64,000 nucleotides of DNA from Virgibacillus litoralis (GCF_017873675.1 NZ_JAGGKK010000001.1:62001-126000); one strand, 5' to 3'; counted from the first letter of the stretch, positions 34,358 to 43,794 are shown. A program made the numbers and translations. Notes: generated by a model not told the origin, from the sequence alone.

Positions 34358-36916
34358 TTACTCTTCGGGCTTTGTGATAAGAACGATACCATTTTCTATT
34401 TGAACGTTAGCTTCGATCGTCGCATTATCCCGCAGCCAATCATTCGCATGGATGCTTAGTACATAGCCATTATCTGGAATCGCGGAATTATTTCCGCCTC
34501 TTTCTACTACAGTATCGTCCACTACAGTTACTTCATATCCCCAAGGGTTTGTTCCAGTAGTGTCTCCATGTTCAGGTGTATATTGAATCAGTTCTCCTCC
34601 CCCTCGAAATGTATTGACACCGTCCAACATTCTGTAACCAATAACGTTAAGATCTCCCCACATACTATCGATTAAGAACGGTTTGATTGTTTGCTCTCCA
34701 ATTTTCTGTGGCATCTTATAAGCCTGTACCATTAAAGTTCTTAGTTTCTCTTGGTACTCACTTGCTTTATCTGGTTGATCTTCTTTTTGCGCTATTAAAT
34801 AGTTAACAGCGACTTCCCCAGCTTCACCGTATACGTCGAGATTCTTTAAATATGGCTCAATTGACTTCAGGAATTCTTCGTTGTCTATATTCTGCCGCAT
34901 AGTATCAGGAATCTGCTGCAACATATCAAATTCACTGATCAAATTATCCGCAGTTCCACCTATATCATTACTATCATACGCCTCCCAAAAATCATCTATT
35001 GACGGTTGTAACGTTAATGATAAGGAAGGTAAGGTTATTGCGCTTTTTACCAGAAATGGTTTTATAACACCTTGTCCAATTTTTTGTGGAATTTGTTCAG
35101 ATTGATTGTACAACGTAATTAGTTCTTTTCTGTACTCGCTTGCCTTAGCTGCCTCTCCTTCTTGCTGTGCCATTAAATAGTTGACGACGACTTCGCCAGC
35201 TTCACCATACAATTTCAGTTTTTCTAGATAAGGTTCGACTTCAAGTAGAAACTTATCATTTTCCATTTGATTTTGAAGTTTGGCTGGATTCTGCTGCAAT
35301 TTTTTAAATTCAGCTATTAATTCATCCGCAGCTTGGTCCGCATTATTGGATACATAAGCCTTCCAGAACTCATTGATTAATGGTGTTAGCGTCAGTGACT
35401 CGGTTTCGTTAAGCGGAGAAGAATAAGAATTCTCAGCAAACGTTTTCAAAACGTCTGCTGCATCTCCGCCAAATGATTGAACACTGCGTTCCCATGATTC
35501 TCTTGGCTCATAAGCAGCTGGATTCCATGTATAATCGGCAATCGTATACATCGGAATTTTAGATGCTTCTGCCTCATTCATTGGATTTGTTGTTAAACCT
35601 ACTACACCATTCTCTGTTAAATCTGAATCTCTTTTAACAAGTGGACCTAAAAACAAGCTGTTACGATCAAAATCGTTAACAGGGTAATTATCCCATATTA
35701 ACAAATCATGTTGAAAAATGTTCCGAACTTTTGTTGCTCCTTCTGATGTTATTTGTTCAGATACAACTTTCGGACCAGTCCACATAACAACTGTGTCCTT
35801 ATGAAGTAATTCAGCAAAGCGCTCACGGTAAACAGTTGTACCATTTCCGGAATAGTCTGTTGGAACAGTAATCAACCGCTCAGCACCTTCATGTGTTTGA
35901 ATAAATTCCTTGGTAAACCTATTCAGCAGATGAGCGTGCGCCGCTGCTATTGGATCCGCATCGTCTCCGAATTTATCCTTATCCTGTTCACAGTGCAAGC
36001 TTTTACTAATATCATCTAGAAAAATCGCATAGGATCTTACACCTAAATCCCACATCTTCTCCATTTTTTTCTTCAACAATGCAAAATCATCGTCCCCAGA
36101 GTAGCAAATTGACTGTCCAGGAGAAAGGGAGAAAGTGAAGTTCACATGATTCTCTTTTGACTTATCTATCAGTTCCTCTATCTTTTTCAATTCTTCATCA
36201 GGATAAGGCTCACGCCAATTTTCTCTATGATATGGATCATCCTTAGGGGCATAAATATACGTATTAAGTTTATTTTCTCCATAAAATTCTATTTGACTTA
36301 ATCTGTCATCATGTGTCCAAGTCGGTCCATAAAACCCTTCGATTGATCCACGAATTGGCATTTCTGGCCAGTCACGGATTTCTGCTTGCGAAATCAAATC
36401 TCGCCCTTTTCGTTCTTGAATAATTTGCTTAAACGTCTCCGCTGCATAAAAGGTTCCTGTCTTGTCTTTTCCGGCAAGAACGATTTGTTTATCATCATTA
36501 TTTGCTGATACAAGGGTGTAGCCTTCATCTTTTAACGTTTCAGTTCCATTTACACCCATCTGATTCAACACGTCTGCCGAGGCTTGATTTTCGGAAGGAC
36601 CACCAATCCAAATGGTAACAGGTGTATTCACCTTCTCACCTGCATTTTTGCGTACGATTTGCTTTACATCAGCAGCTTTTAATGCACGAACTACTTCCTG
36701 AATAGCTTGTTCATCCGTTTCTTTCCCTACTACAATTCCCACTACCGGTGTAAGAGGGAATGCTTCACCCAGTATTTTCATTTCCTGTGGTTTGGGGTTA
36801 ATAGTAACATCCTCTGTGCTATCTGCTGATACCTTATTCGTATTTAGAAACGGTACACATAACAATAAAATTGAACAAACCATCAAGATTCTTCTCCAAT
36901 TATTATAATGAGCCAT
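34358..36916 (-). CDS. secreted GH84 beta-N-acetylglucosaminidase
   Basis: An 852-residue protein with a Sec signal peptide (hydrophobic residues 9-24, cleavage near VSADS). Residues 30-180 form the N-terminal GH20b-like domain, 185-490 the GH84 catalytic barrel. The motif GSIEGFYGPTWTHDDR and the catalytic aspartate pair D301-D302 in IFLDDIS match NagJ-type O-GlcNAcase/hyaluronidase enzymes. Residues 508-626 and 634-752 are a tandem duplication of one helical module (shared EPYLEKL.YGEAGEV and PQKIGxxxIKPFL). The C-terminal 100 residues are unassigned. It would remove terminal GlcNAc from glycans outside the cell. It is monocistronic, with its own terminator. ATG 36916 has GGAGG 12 nt upstream. 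Confidence 0.88.
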   Translation of the reverse strand: MAHYNNWRRILMVCSILLLCVPFLNTNKVSADSTEDVTINPKPQEMKILGEAFPLTPVVGIVVGKETDEQAIQEVVRALKAADVKQIVRKNAGEKVNTPVTIWIGGPSENQASADVLNQMGVNGTETLKDEGYTLVSANNDDKQIVLAGKDKTGTFYAAETFKQIIQERKGRDLISQAEIRDWPEMPIRGSIEGFYGPTWTHDDRLSQIEFYGENKLNTYIYAPKDDPYHRENWREPYPDEELKKIEELIDKSKENHVNFTFSLSPGQSICYSGDDDFALLKKKMEKMWDLGVRSYAIFLDDISKSLHCEQDKDKFGDDADPIAAAHAHLLNRFTKEFIQTHEGAERLITVPTDYSGNGTTVYRERFAELLHKDTVVMWTGPKVVSEQITSEGATKVRNIFQHDLLIWDNYPVNDFDRNSLFLGPLVKRDSDLTENGVVGLTTNPMNEAEASKIPMYTIADYTWNPAAYEPRESWERSVQSFGGDAADVLKTFAENSYSSPLNETESLTLTPLINEFWKAYVSNNADQAADELIAEFKKLQQNPAKLQNQMENDKFLLEVEPYLEKLKLYGEAGEVVVNYLMAQQEGEAAKASEYRKELITLYNQSEQIPQKIGQGVIKPFLVKSAITLPSLSLTLQPSIDDFWEAYDSNDIGGTADNLISEFDMLQQIPDTMRQNIDNEEFLKSIEPYLKNLDVYGEAGEVAVNYLIAQKEDQPDKASEYQEKLRTLMVQAYKMPQKIGEQTIKPFLIDSMWGDLNVIGYRMLDGVNTFRGGGELIQYTPEHGDTTGTNPWGYEVTVVDDTVVERGGNNSAIPDNGYVLSIHANDWLRDNATIEANVQIENGIVLITKPEE

Positions 36917-37177
36917 ATTAAACTAGTTCCTCCTTTTTTATGTTGATAACTATATAGATAAATTTTTCACTACCAACGAATATAGGAACACTGTGTGAAT
37001 CTATTAGTTAGTAGTTGATAGTTTTATATACTAAATATAGCAAATTTTTAAAATTTAGTGAATAATCCATTTCTACTAGGTATTTTATCATGACGTTGCT
37101 GCTATAAATCAATTCAGATGGAGGGAAAGTTGTTTGTCTGGTCAAATCCGAATCATTCGTATTTTTAAAAAATCCAG

Positions 37178-37186
37178 TGGTATAAT
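37178..37186 (+). promoter_or_regulatory. extended -10 promoter
   Basis: TGGTATAAT, an extended -10 element about 40 bp upstream of the gene at 37226, with a poor -35. It is the only clear signal in the 309-bp gap 36917-37225. Confidence 0.55.
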
Positions 37187-37225
37187 AGGGGTTGAATCTT
37201 AAATCACATTCACCGTGGAGGTCTC

Positions 37226-37675
37226 ATGCTTACATTTGAAGAAAAACTAGCAATTATTGAATCCTTTCCTGAATTACAGCGTCACGATGTCTCACTTGGT
37301 CGTGTTAATTTCCATTTTGAAGAAAGCATAATGGATAAAAAAATAGTAGTATATCGTCTGCACCCAAACGGGAACGGTTTTGTATACGCTGAAGAGATAG
37401 ATGAAAACTACCCGATCGATTCCAAAGGCATGGTTAATATCCGTGACTTTTCGGAACAGGAGCTTTGGAAAGTGCTAAAACAATCAATTGATTCGCTGTC
37501 AGAATCCGAACTTATTGAAGAAACATGGATTAATCCTGAAAACCAGACATTAATGTTAACCAACGATTATAACGCTTGGAATATCTATGCTGGGGACGAC
37601 TTAGATGGAACCCACGCAACATATAATGCAGCGGCTGACTATCTCCATCAGGAGGGATTCAGACGGTTGAAATAA
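37226..37675 (+). CDS. hypothetical cytoplasmic protein
   Basis: A 149-residue acidic, soluble protein of no family I recognise. It has a two-part layout: a strand-rich N-terminal part (DKKIVVYRLHPNGNGFVYAE) and a C-terminal part with NAWNIYAGDDLDGTHATYNA. It has its own promoter-like sequence and a GGAGG ribosome site 5 nt before ATG 37226. It is followed by nested inverted repeats and a bidirectional terminator. Confidence 0.7.
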   Translation: MLTFEEKLAIIESFPELQRHDVSLGRVNFHFEESIMDKKIVVYRLHPNGNGFVYAEEIDENYPIDSKGMVNIRDFSEQELWKVLKQSIDSLSESELIEETWINPENQTLMLTNDYNAWNIYAGDDLDGTHATYNAAADYLHQEGFRRLK

Positions 37676-37711
37676 TGCTTAAAGGTGAAGTTTTTCCAAT
37701 CCGAAATACAA

Positions 37712-37892
37712 ATGAATCCTCATTCCGCTAAAAGGCTAAAAAACTTCTCTAAAAGAGATGAGGCGGATCCTCGTTCCGTTAATTGTACAAATTCAATGGA
37801 AAATAGGGCTGAAAATGGCAAATAGCGGAATGAGGATCCTTAGCCATGCTCTAAACAGGGTTTTTGTAATGAATAACGGAACGAGGATTCAT
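37712..37892. repeat. four nested inverted repeats (REPIN-like)
   Basis: Four related 17-19 bp units: ATGAATCCTCATTCCGCTA (37712-37730), CGGATCCTCGTTCCGTTAA (37764-37782), TAGCGGAATGAGGATCC (37823-37839) and TAACGGAACGAGGATTCAT (37874-37892). The outer two pair with each other (ATGAATCCTC/GAGGATTCAT), as do the inner two (GGATCCTC/GAGGATCC). The last bases of the pairs are swapped between units, so alternative folds are possible. Confidence 0.8.
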
Positions 37893-37920
37893 CAAATGAG
37901 CCTCCCCTATTATTTTAAAA

Positions 37921-37957
37921 AAACGCAAGCTATTCAACAGTTGAATAGCTTGCGTTT
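37921..37957. terminator. bidirectional terminator
   Basis: Perfect 18-bp stem AAACGCAAGCTATTCAAC / GTTGAATAGCTTGCGTTT with a 1-nt centre, preceded by A7 and ending in TTT. It separates two convergent genes. Confidence 0.9.
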
Positions 37958-37961
37958 CACA

Positions 37962-38381
37962 TTACAAATCCAGTACTCTTGGCGCTTTGCCTTTTTTATT
38001 CATTAACCGGATTTGAATTGGCTCAATCTCTAGTACAATGAAATTCGGGTCCTCAGGTCCATCAAAATAATGCTTCATATCTTCAATCCACAGCTGTCTT
38101 TTCAGCTCTTCGGAATTGCTGATGGTAGCCTTTCCTTCGTATTCCACATATTCATCACCAAACCCTTCGCCATCATATCCGAGTAGAATGTGTGTGAAAG
38201 GGTTCTTTTCAACCTCTTCGGTTTTATGTGTTTCTTTACTTGTTGCTGTGTAAAGTTTCAGGTTTTCATGAAAAAAAGTCATATACCTGGAATGCGGTTT
38301 ATCATTTTGTACCGTAGCCATTGGCCCAACATGGCTATCTTGAAGTATTTTTTCAATGTCTGCTTTAATAGCATCACTCAA
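37962..38381 (-). CDS. pyridoxamine 5'-phosphate oxidase-fold stress protein (YdaG/GS26-like)
   Basis: A 139-residue flavin-binding split-barrel protein similar to general stress protein 26. The N-terminal KADIEKILQDSHVGPMATVQ and SRYMTFFHENLKLYTATS are typical. Members bind FMN or F420-like cofactors; in Bacillus subtilis YdaG belongs to the SigB regulon. Start TTG 38381 is chosen because AGGAG lies 9 nt upstream; the longer frame reads through that site. Monocistronic. Confidence 0.85.
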   Translation of the reverse strand: MSDAIKADIEKILQDSHVGPMATVQNDKPHSRYMTFFHENLKLYTATSKETHKTEEVEKNPFTHILLGYDGEGFGDEYVEYEGKATISNSEELKRQLWIEDMKHYFDGPEDPNFIVLEIEPIQIRLMNKKGKAPRVLDL

Positions 38382-38564
38382 ACAAATCCACTCCTTTCCT
38401 GTAGATATCTGCAGAATTTCACTTAACTGGAAAGATATCACATTCTTCATTTTGCGCAGTAGTTTAAAAATGTATACGAGAGTATAATATACGTTATTAT
38501 TTTTCCTCGGTATGATGAATATAGTAGTTATAGATATGTCACCTATAAACGAGGGGAATGTAAA

Positions 38565-39716
38565 GTGAAGAAGATTTCTAAAACAAAAGAAGAGTTCGAC
38601 CAGTTTTATGAAGAGGAAATAAAGGGCGAAATTGAAGAATTAGAAGCGAACAGAAATAATTTAAAGAAGAGACGAAATAAGCAAGCCAAAATAACTACCG
38701 TAGCTGCGTTAATTCCTATTGTGTTTGGCCTGATTTTCTCAGACTATTTCATTGCGTTTTTTATTGCAACATTTGTCGTACTTATTATTGGATTTAGTAA
38801 GATGTCCAAAACATACAAGTCATTCGAAGGCGTCATGAAGCAACGAATTGTACGGAAGGTTGTAACATTTATTAACCCCGAATTCCAATACGCACCAGAA
38901 AAACATATACCTAAAGAGACTTTTTTAGATACAAGGGTTTTCCCAAAGAAACCAGATAAATATCTCGGGGACGATCTAATTTGGGGAAGTGTCTATGATC
39001 AGGATCAGTCTGAAACCGAGGAACATGAATTTTCAGTCCAAAATGCTACACCAGAAAATATTAAACAGGTTACTTCCAGTCTGGAACGAAGTGAGGAAGA
39101 TTTGCAACCGGAAGAGAGCCCTAAAACAGATATCGCTTTTTCCGAAGTGACAGCTATAGACGTATGGTCAGATACCGATGGACACCAACAAGAAACCGTC
39201 ATTTTCCAAGGGTTGTTCTTTGATGTTGATTTTAATAAAGATTTTCAAGGAACCACTGTCATTGCACCGAGAAAAAATCTATTTTTCGACTTTAAAAAAC
39301 TGGACATATTTCATAAACAGCCTAAGCTTGAAGAAATCGAGCTTGACAATGTGGAATTTAATGAGCGATTTGCAGTTAAGACAACAGATGAAGTCAAAGC
39401 ACGCTATATTTTAACACCAGGCTTCATGGAAAAAATGCTGGCTTTGACTGATGGAGCAAAAGAAAGGTCAAAAGAACGTATACCGAATCAGCACTTAAAA
39501 ATCGTCGCTAAAACTATTGAGAAGATTGTTCCTTATTTTTCATTTAAAGATGGGAAAATGTACTTCCTATTAAACACACTTCAGGACCATTTCGAATTTA
39601 ATATCGACAAGAAGGCTGATAAGGAATCGATTTATAATTATTTTGAAGATATTAATCAGGCATTAATACTAGTGGAAGAGTTAGATCTTAACTTAAAACT
39701 ATGGAATAAGGCATAG
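38565..39716 (+). CDS. DUF3137 membrane protein
   Basis: A 383-residue protein with a coiled N-terminal helix (residues 8-40), two membrane helices at about 45-80 and a large C-terminal cytoplasmic domain. The region 140-200 is strongly acidic and low in complexity, and looks like an insert. The C-terminal half (IAFSEVTAIDVWSDTDGHQQ onward) is the DUF3137 part. Function is unknown. In many bacteria it is next to lemA, as here (15 bp apart), which suggests one membrane complex. GAGGGGAATGTAAA ribosome site before GTG/ATG 38565. Confidence 0.82.
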   Translation: MKKISKTKEEFDQFYEEEIKGEIEELEANRNNLKKRRNKQAKITTVAALIPIVFGLIFSDYFIAFFIATFVVLIIGFSKMSKTYKSFEGVMKQRIVRKVVTFINPEFQYAPEKHIPKETFLDTRVFPKKPDKYLGDDLIWGSVYDQDQSETEEHEFSVQNATPENIKQVTSSLERSEEDLQPEESPKTDIAFSEVTAIDVWSDTDGHQQETVIFQGLFFDVDFNKDFQGTTVIAPRKNLFFDFKKLDIFHKQPKLEEIELDNVEFNERFAVKTTDEVKARYILTPGFMEKMLALTDGAKERSKERIPNQHLKIVAKTIEKIVPYFSFKDGKMYFLLNTLQDHFEFNIDKKADKESIYNYFEDINQALILVEELDLNLKLWNKA

Positions 39717-39731
39717 ATGGGGTGAAAGGTC

Positions 39732-40301
39732 ATGACAATGTTTATTATCATTGGTGTAGTTGCACTGTTTCTTCTGTATATCATTATCACATACAATAAC
39801 GTTAAAAAAGGCGCGGTAAAAGTGGAACAATCCTTTTCCAATATGGATGTACTCTTACAAAATCGGGCAGATGAAATTGTTAATTTAATTTCAACGACGA
39901 AAAGTGCTGTGGAAAATGAGAAGGAATTGCTTGAGGAAGTAACTGCTTTACGTTCACAGGTGAATCGTAATTCAACTAAAAATGTGGAAGATAAATTGGC
40001 AGACTCCCAGCGGTTAGAAGGCTCTGTAAATACCCTGTTAGGCAGGTTGGAAGCTTATCCTGATATCAAGTTCACCTCTCAATATAATCACCTGCAAAAC
40101 CGGATTACAAATATTGAAGAAAATATTCAGGCGCAACGAAGAACTTTTAACGCTAGAGTAGCAGACTTCAATGCCTATCTCGTAACATTTCCAAGAAACA
40201 TCATCGCATCTATCTTTAATTTCAGCCAAAAACCATCATTTGAAGTAACAGACCAATCCAAAAAAGAAAACCCAGATGTCAGCGCAATGTTTGAAGAATA
40301 A
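39732..40301 (+). CDS. LemA family protein
   Basis: A 189-residue LemA-like protein: one N-terminal membrane helix (residues 3-19) then a helical bundle with YNNVKKGAVKVEQSFSNMDV. The usual LemA R-x-D-L-I-P-N-L-V site appears as RADEIVNLISTT, a clear deviation in which the Pro-Asn pair is lost. Its role is unknown; LemA proteins are found with membrane or phage-shock genes. Second gene of a two-gene operon that ends at the 40360-40406 terminator. Confidence 0.85.
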   Translation: MTMFIIIGVVALFLLYIIITYNNVKKGAVKVEQSFSNMDVLLQNRADEIVNLISTTKSAVENEKELLEEVTALRSQVNRNSTKNVEDKLADSQRLEGSVNTLLGRLEAYPDIKFTSQYNHLQNRITNIEENIQAQRRTFNARVADFNAYLVTFPRNIIASIFNFSQKPSFEVTDQSKKENPDVSAMFEE

Positions 40302-40326
40302 GGGACTGAGGGTCAGGGGGACATGA

Positions 40327-40345
40327 GGGTCAGGTTCCTTGTCCC
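40327..40345. repeat. GGGACAGG-family palindrome
   Basis: GGGTCAGGTTCCTTGTCCC, 25 bp after the lemA stop. Confidence 0.75.
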
Positions 40346-40359
40346 GCTTAACAGAAAAA

Positions 40360-40406
40360 GCCTGGCATGACGGACTATACTAAAGTCCGGCTGCCAGGCA
40401 TTTTTT
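40360..40406. terminator. bidirectional terminator
   Basis: Two-part stem GCCTGGCA/TGCCAGGC and CGGACT/AGTCCG, ending TTTTTT to the right and AAAAA to the left. It serves lemA and the convergent DUF805 gene. Confidence 0.9.
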
Positions 40407-40425
40407 ATTCATAGGTTAATAGATT

Positions 40426-40773
40426 TTAATTAAACTTTGGGTTTGGCCCGTATTTATTCTCATATAAATCACTATCCAAACACATGAAAATTAATAAAAC
40501 AATTGCCCCTGCCACTGGGATAAGACTAATTAAAACCCAAAATCCGGACTTTCCAGTATCATGTAATCTGCGAACAGCAACAGCCAATCCCGGCAGAAAT
40601 ATAAATAGGGAATAAAGTCCTGATAACACCCCTGATATTCCTAACACCCCTTCAAATATCCCTAATATGATTGCGATAATAAAACTAACAAGCCCAAACA
40701 TCCAGTATTCTTGCCGCCTTGCTCTTCCTTCAAATTCTACATAATTTTTTAAAACCTTTATGTACCAGTTCAT
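40426..40773 (-). CDS. DUF805 family membrane protein
   Basis: A 115-residue membrane protein of the DUF805 (YhaH) family. It shows the N-terminal FEGRARRQEYWMFGL block and the AVRRLHDTGKSGFWVLIS signature, with three or four helices. Function unknown. ATG 40773 is used: GGGGGAC lies 10 nt upstream. Monocistronic. Confidence 0.88.
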   Translation of the reverse strand: MNWYIKVLKNYVEFEGRARRQEYWMFGLVSFIIAIILGIFEGVLGISGVLSGLYSLFIFLPGLAVAVRRLHDTGKSGFWVLISLIPVAGAIVLLIFMCLDSDLYENKYGPNPKFN

Positions 40774-40890
40774 GCTGTACTGAGTCCCCCTTTCAAACAA
40801 TTTTTAACCTAACAACTATAACATAACTACCATTATTCGAAAATTTGAACAGTACGTATCCAAAATGAAGGATTTCTTGACTGCAACAGA

Positions 40891-40920
40891 AAGGACCGAG
40901 CAAAAAGCCGCCCGGTCCTT
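40891..40920 (-). terminator. terminator after small gene
   Basis: AAGGACCG/CGGTCCTT stem with a 14-nt loop just past the stop of the 74-residue gene. Confidence 0.75.
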
Positions 40921-40930
40921 AGATATGTTC

Positions 40931-41155
40931 TTATTTCCAATAGTTATTTGCTGCAGCAACTGTTTGATAATGTATTGCTATAACTTGTGAGGCCATTGTT
41001 AAACTATCTGCACTTTCTGCGTAGTCTGCCCTTAATTTTTCACGAACATCTGGAGAAGTCTGGGTGTATCCTACGCCCTTTCTAGAGAGTGTAATCGCAA
41101 GTTCGAACCCTTCTTGAGGTGTATCTGTTTTTAAACTTGTGAGCCAATCTGCCAT
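40931..41155 (-). CDS. small hypothetical protein
   Basis: A 74-residue soluble protein of no family I know (MADWLTSLKTDTPQEGFELA...). The ATG at 41155 follows AAGGAG at 9 nt; an ATG at 41164 would overlap it. It ends at its own terminator, so it is a real single-gene unit. Confidence 0.6.
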   Translation of the reverse strand: MADWLTSLKTDTPQEGFELAITLSRKGVGYTQTSPDVREKLRADYAESADSLTMASQVIAIHYQTVAAANNYWK

Positions 41156-41251
41156 AAATATCATCTCCTTGTCCTTTTCCTAATATATAGATTATTTAGA
41201 ATAGAATATCAATTAAAACAACTTATCTTCATCTTGTTCGGAAAACATTCT

Positions 41252-41270
41252 GGGACAATGAACCTGTCCC
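41252..41270. repeat. GGGACAGG-family palindrome
   Basis: GGGACAATGAACCTGTCCC, followed by two TATTGTCCC-type half repeats up to 41294. It lies at the end of the 3-hydroxybutyrate operon. Confidence 0.75.
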
Positions 41271-41294
41271 TATTGTCCCTTTCCCTATTGTCCC

Positions 41295-42578
41295 TTAAAA
41301 GATTCCGATTGCAGCTAGTAGGATTACTACGATTACGGAAATTACTGGTATTAACACTGCAACTACAAATAAATCTTTATAGCTGTCTTTATGTGTCATA
41401 CCTGTTATGGCGAATAATGTCAGTACAGCTCCATTGTGTGGTAGTGCATCAAGTCCACCCGAGGAAAGTGATGCAATTCTGTGAAGCTGTTCGGGATCGA
41501 TTCCTGTATTCTGGGATATTTGATAATACTTATCGCCAAGAGCTTCCAAGGCTATCCCCATACCACCTGAAGCCGAACCTGTAGCACCAGCAAGTATATT
41601 AACAGCAATTGCTTCGGATATTAACGGATTTCCTTTTACTCCCATTAGCAGTTCGGTTAACCGTTCAAACCCAGGGACGGCTCTAACTACTGTACCAAAC
41701 CCTACTGCTGCACTAGTATTGATTATCGCTGTTACAGAACCAACCGCTCCAGCATTAATTGTCTTAACAAATCCTTTAAATTTGGAAAAGTTCAGCACCA
41801 TGATTAAAGCAATTCCGGCTATCAGCGCCACCACAACATCCCATCCAAATACATTCAGGGTAATAAGTACAGTTAAAAGTGGTAATACCGATAACAGAAA
41901 TGAAGGTGTATCTCCCTCTACATTAATAAATTTGTTATCCTTTGGCTCCGTAAAAACTTCTCCTTTTGCTGTCATCTTTTTTTCGCGCCAGCGTAAGTAC
42001 AAGTAACCACCAACAGCCATTACTATCCCTGCAACTATCCCCATAACTGGAGCCGCCATCGCGTCAGTATGAAAATAATCCATCGGAATCAGATTTTGGA
42101 TCTGTGGTGTTCCAGGTATTGCTGTCATGGTGAACGTGAATGCACCAAGCGCAACTGTTGCTGGTATTAATTTTCTGCTGATATTAGCTTCACGGAATAG
42201 TGTTAACGCAAGTGGATAAACAGCAAATACAACTACGAATAAACTAACGCCTCCATATGTTAGCACTGCTGCTGAAACCAGCACACCCAATATCGCGCGC
42301 TGCGTGCCAATGACTTTAGTAAATGCTACCGCAACAGATTTTGCCATCCCTGTATCTTCCATCAGCTTGCCAAACACTGCCCCAAGCATAAATACAGGAA
42401 ACCAAGCCTTCGCGAACGAGACAAATCCACCCATATATGTGTCTTTATATGCATCGAGTATATCCAAACCACCTGTAATTGCTACTACCCCAGCTGCAAT
42501 TGGCGCTACCCATATAATCGACCAGCCAAGATACGCTAATACCATTAATACAACAAGTCCTAATAAAATACCAAACAT
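41295..42578 (-). CDS. GntP-family permease, probable 3-hydroxybutyrate transporter
   Basis: A 427-residue GntP-family transporter with about 12 helices. It opens LLGLVVLMVLAYLGWSIIWV and has the SLSSGGLDALPHNGAVLTLF signature near the end. GntP members carry gluconate or short hydroxy acids. Being the last gene of a ketone-body operon, it is likely to take up 3-hydroxybutyrate. ATG 42578 follows AGGAGGGG. Confidence 0.85.
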   Translation of the reverse strand: MFGILLGLVVLMVLAYLGWSIIWVAPIAAGVVAITGGLDILDAYKDTYMGGFVSFAKAWFPVFMLGAVFGKLMEDTGMAKSVAVAFTKVIGTQRAILGVLVSAAVLTYGGVSLFVVVFAVYPLALTLFREANISRKLIPATVALGAFTFTMTAIPGTPQIQNLIPMDYFHTDAMAAPVMGIVAGIVMAVGGYLYLRWREKKMTAKGEVFTEPKDNKFINVEGDTPSFLLSVLPLLTVLITLNVFGWDVVVALIAGIALIMVLNFSKFKGFVKTINAGAVGSVTAIINTSAAVGFGTVVRAVPGFERLTELLMGVKGNPLISEAIAVNILAGATGSASGGMGIALEALGDKYYQISQNTGIDPEQLHRIASLSSGGLDALPHNGAVLTLFAITGMTHKDSYKDLFVVAVLIPVISVIVVILLAAIGIF

Positions 42579-42615
42579 TTAAAAACCCCTCCTAAAAATA
42601 TAAACCACTTAAATT

Positions 42616-43794
42616 TTATGTTGCTTCTACAACCATAGCGATTCCTTGGCCGCCGCCAATACATAATGATGCTATTCCATATTTTTTATTTCTTCGCTGT
42701 AATTCTTTAATAACGGAATAAAGCACTCGTGTACCGCTGGCGCCGATTGGATGCCCTAGCGCTATAGCTCCACCATTGACATTCACTTTTTCCCGATCCA
42801 GACCTAACTCTTTTTCAACAGCAAGATACTGTGCCGAAAATGCTTCATTTACCTCTATTAAATCAATATCATCTAACGATAAGTTCGAGTTCGCCAATGC
42901 TTTCTTAATTGCAGGAACAGGTCCAATACCCATATAGGCCGGGTCAACACCGCCTACTCCCCATGAGATAATCTTGGCGATTGGGGTTACCTTGTTTTTC
43001 TGGACAAACTGCTTGTCTGCCAAAACTACTGCCCCAGCACCATCATTTATTCCGCTGGCATTTCCGCCAGTTACCGTGCCATCCTTTTTAAAAGCAGGTT
43101 TTAACTTAGCAAGTTTTTCGGTGCTTGTATCTTCACGGATCTGCTCATCATCCTCAACAAAAGCAGTACCTTTTCTTGATTTCACCTCAACTGGTGTGAT
43201 TTCTTCAGCAAACTTACCCTGACTTCTTGCCTCTGCTGCCCGCTGATGGCTCAGGTAAGCGTATTCATCTTGATCCGCGCGCGAGATAGAATATTTTTCG
43301 GCAAGATTTTCAGCGGTTAAGCCCATACCGCCGCCAATATATTCATCCGTCAAAGCAGCCCAGAGCATGTCATCGATTTGCGGTGTTCCAAGTTTCGCTC
43401 CAAAGCGACTTCCTCTTAATGCATATGGTGATAGACTCATGCTTTCAACTCCACCAGCAAGTGCCACTTGACCTTCACCCAGCATGATCGATTGCGCCGC
43501 GGAAACTACCGATTGTAACCCTGATCCACACAAACGATTCACTGCAAGAGCTGGACTTGCATGTGGGATACCGGTTTTTAATGCAACATGTCTTGCGAGA
43601 TATGGAGCATTTTTGGACGAGTGAATAACATTTCCCATCACGGTTAAGTCGATATTCTCAAGCTTTATCCCACTGCGTCTGATTGCTTCCTTGCTTGCCG
43701 TTACGCCAAGGTCCGTTGGGTCACTGTCTTTAAGCCCTCCTCCAAAACTTCCAAATGGAGTTCGTGCTCCTTCTAAAATATATACATCATTCAT
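42616..43794 (-). CDS. acetyl-CoA acetyltransferase (thiolase)
   Basis: A 392-residue thiolase. The nucleophile Cys89 is in NRLCGSGLQS, with GGAIALGHPIGASGTR and the C-terminal SLCIGGGQG cysteine. It splits acetoacetyl-CoA to two acetyl-CoA. The ATG at 43794 has GAGGAG at 7 nt; the in-frame codon at 43809 overlaps it. Fourth gene of the operon. Confidence 0.93.
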   Translation of the reverse strand: MNDVYILEGARTPFGSFGGGLKDSDPTDLGVTASKEAIRRSGIKLENIDLTVMGNVIHSSKNAPYLARHVALKTGIPHASPALAVNRLCGSGLQSVVSAAQSIMLGEGQVALAGGVESMSLSPYALRGSRFGAKLGTPQIDDMLWAALTDEYIGGGMGLTAENLAEKYSISRADQDEYAYLSHQRAAEARSQGKFAEEITPVEVKSRKGTAFVEDDEQIREDTSTEKLAKLKPAFKKDGTVTGGNASGINDGAGAVVLADKQFVQKNKVTPIAKIISWGVGGVDPAYMGIGPVPAIKKALANSNLSLDDIDLIEVNEAFSAQYLAVEKELGLDREKVNVNGGAIALGHPIGASGTRVLYSVIKELQRRNKKYGIASLCIGGGQGIAMVVEAT

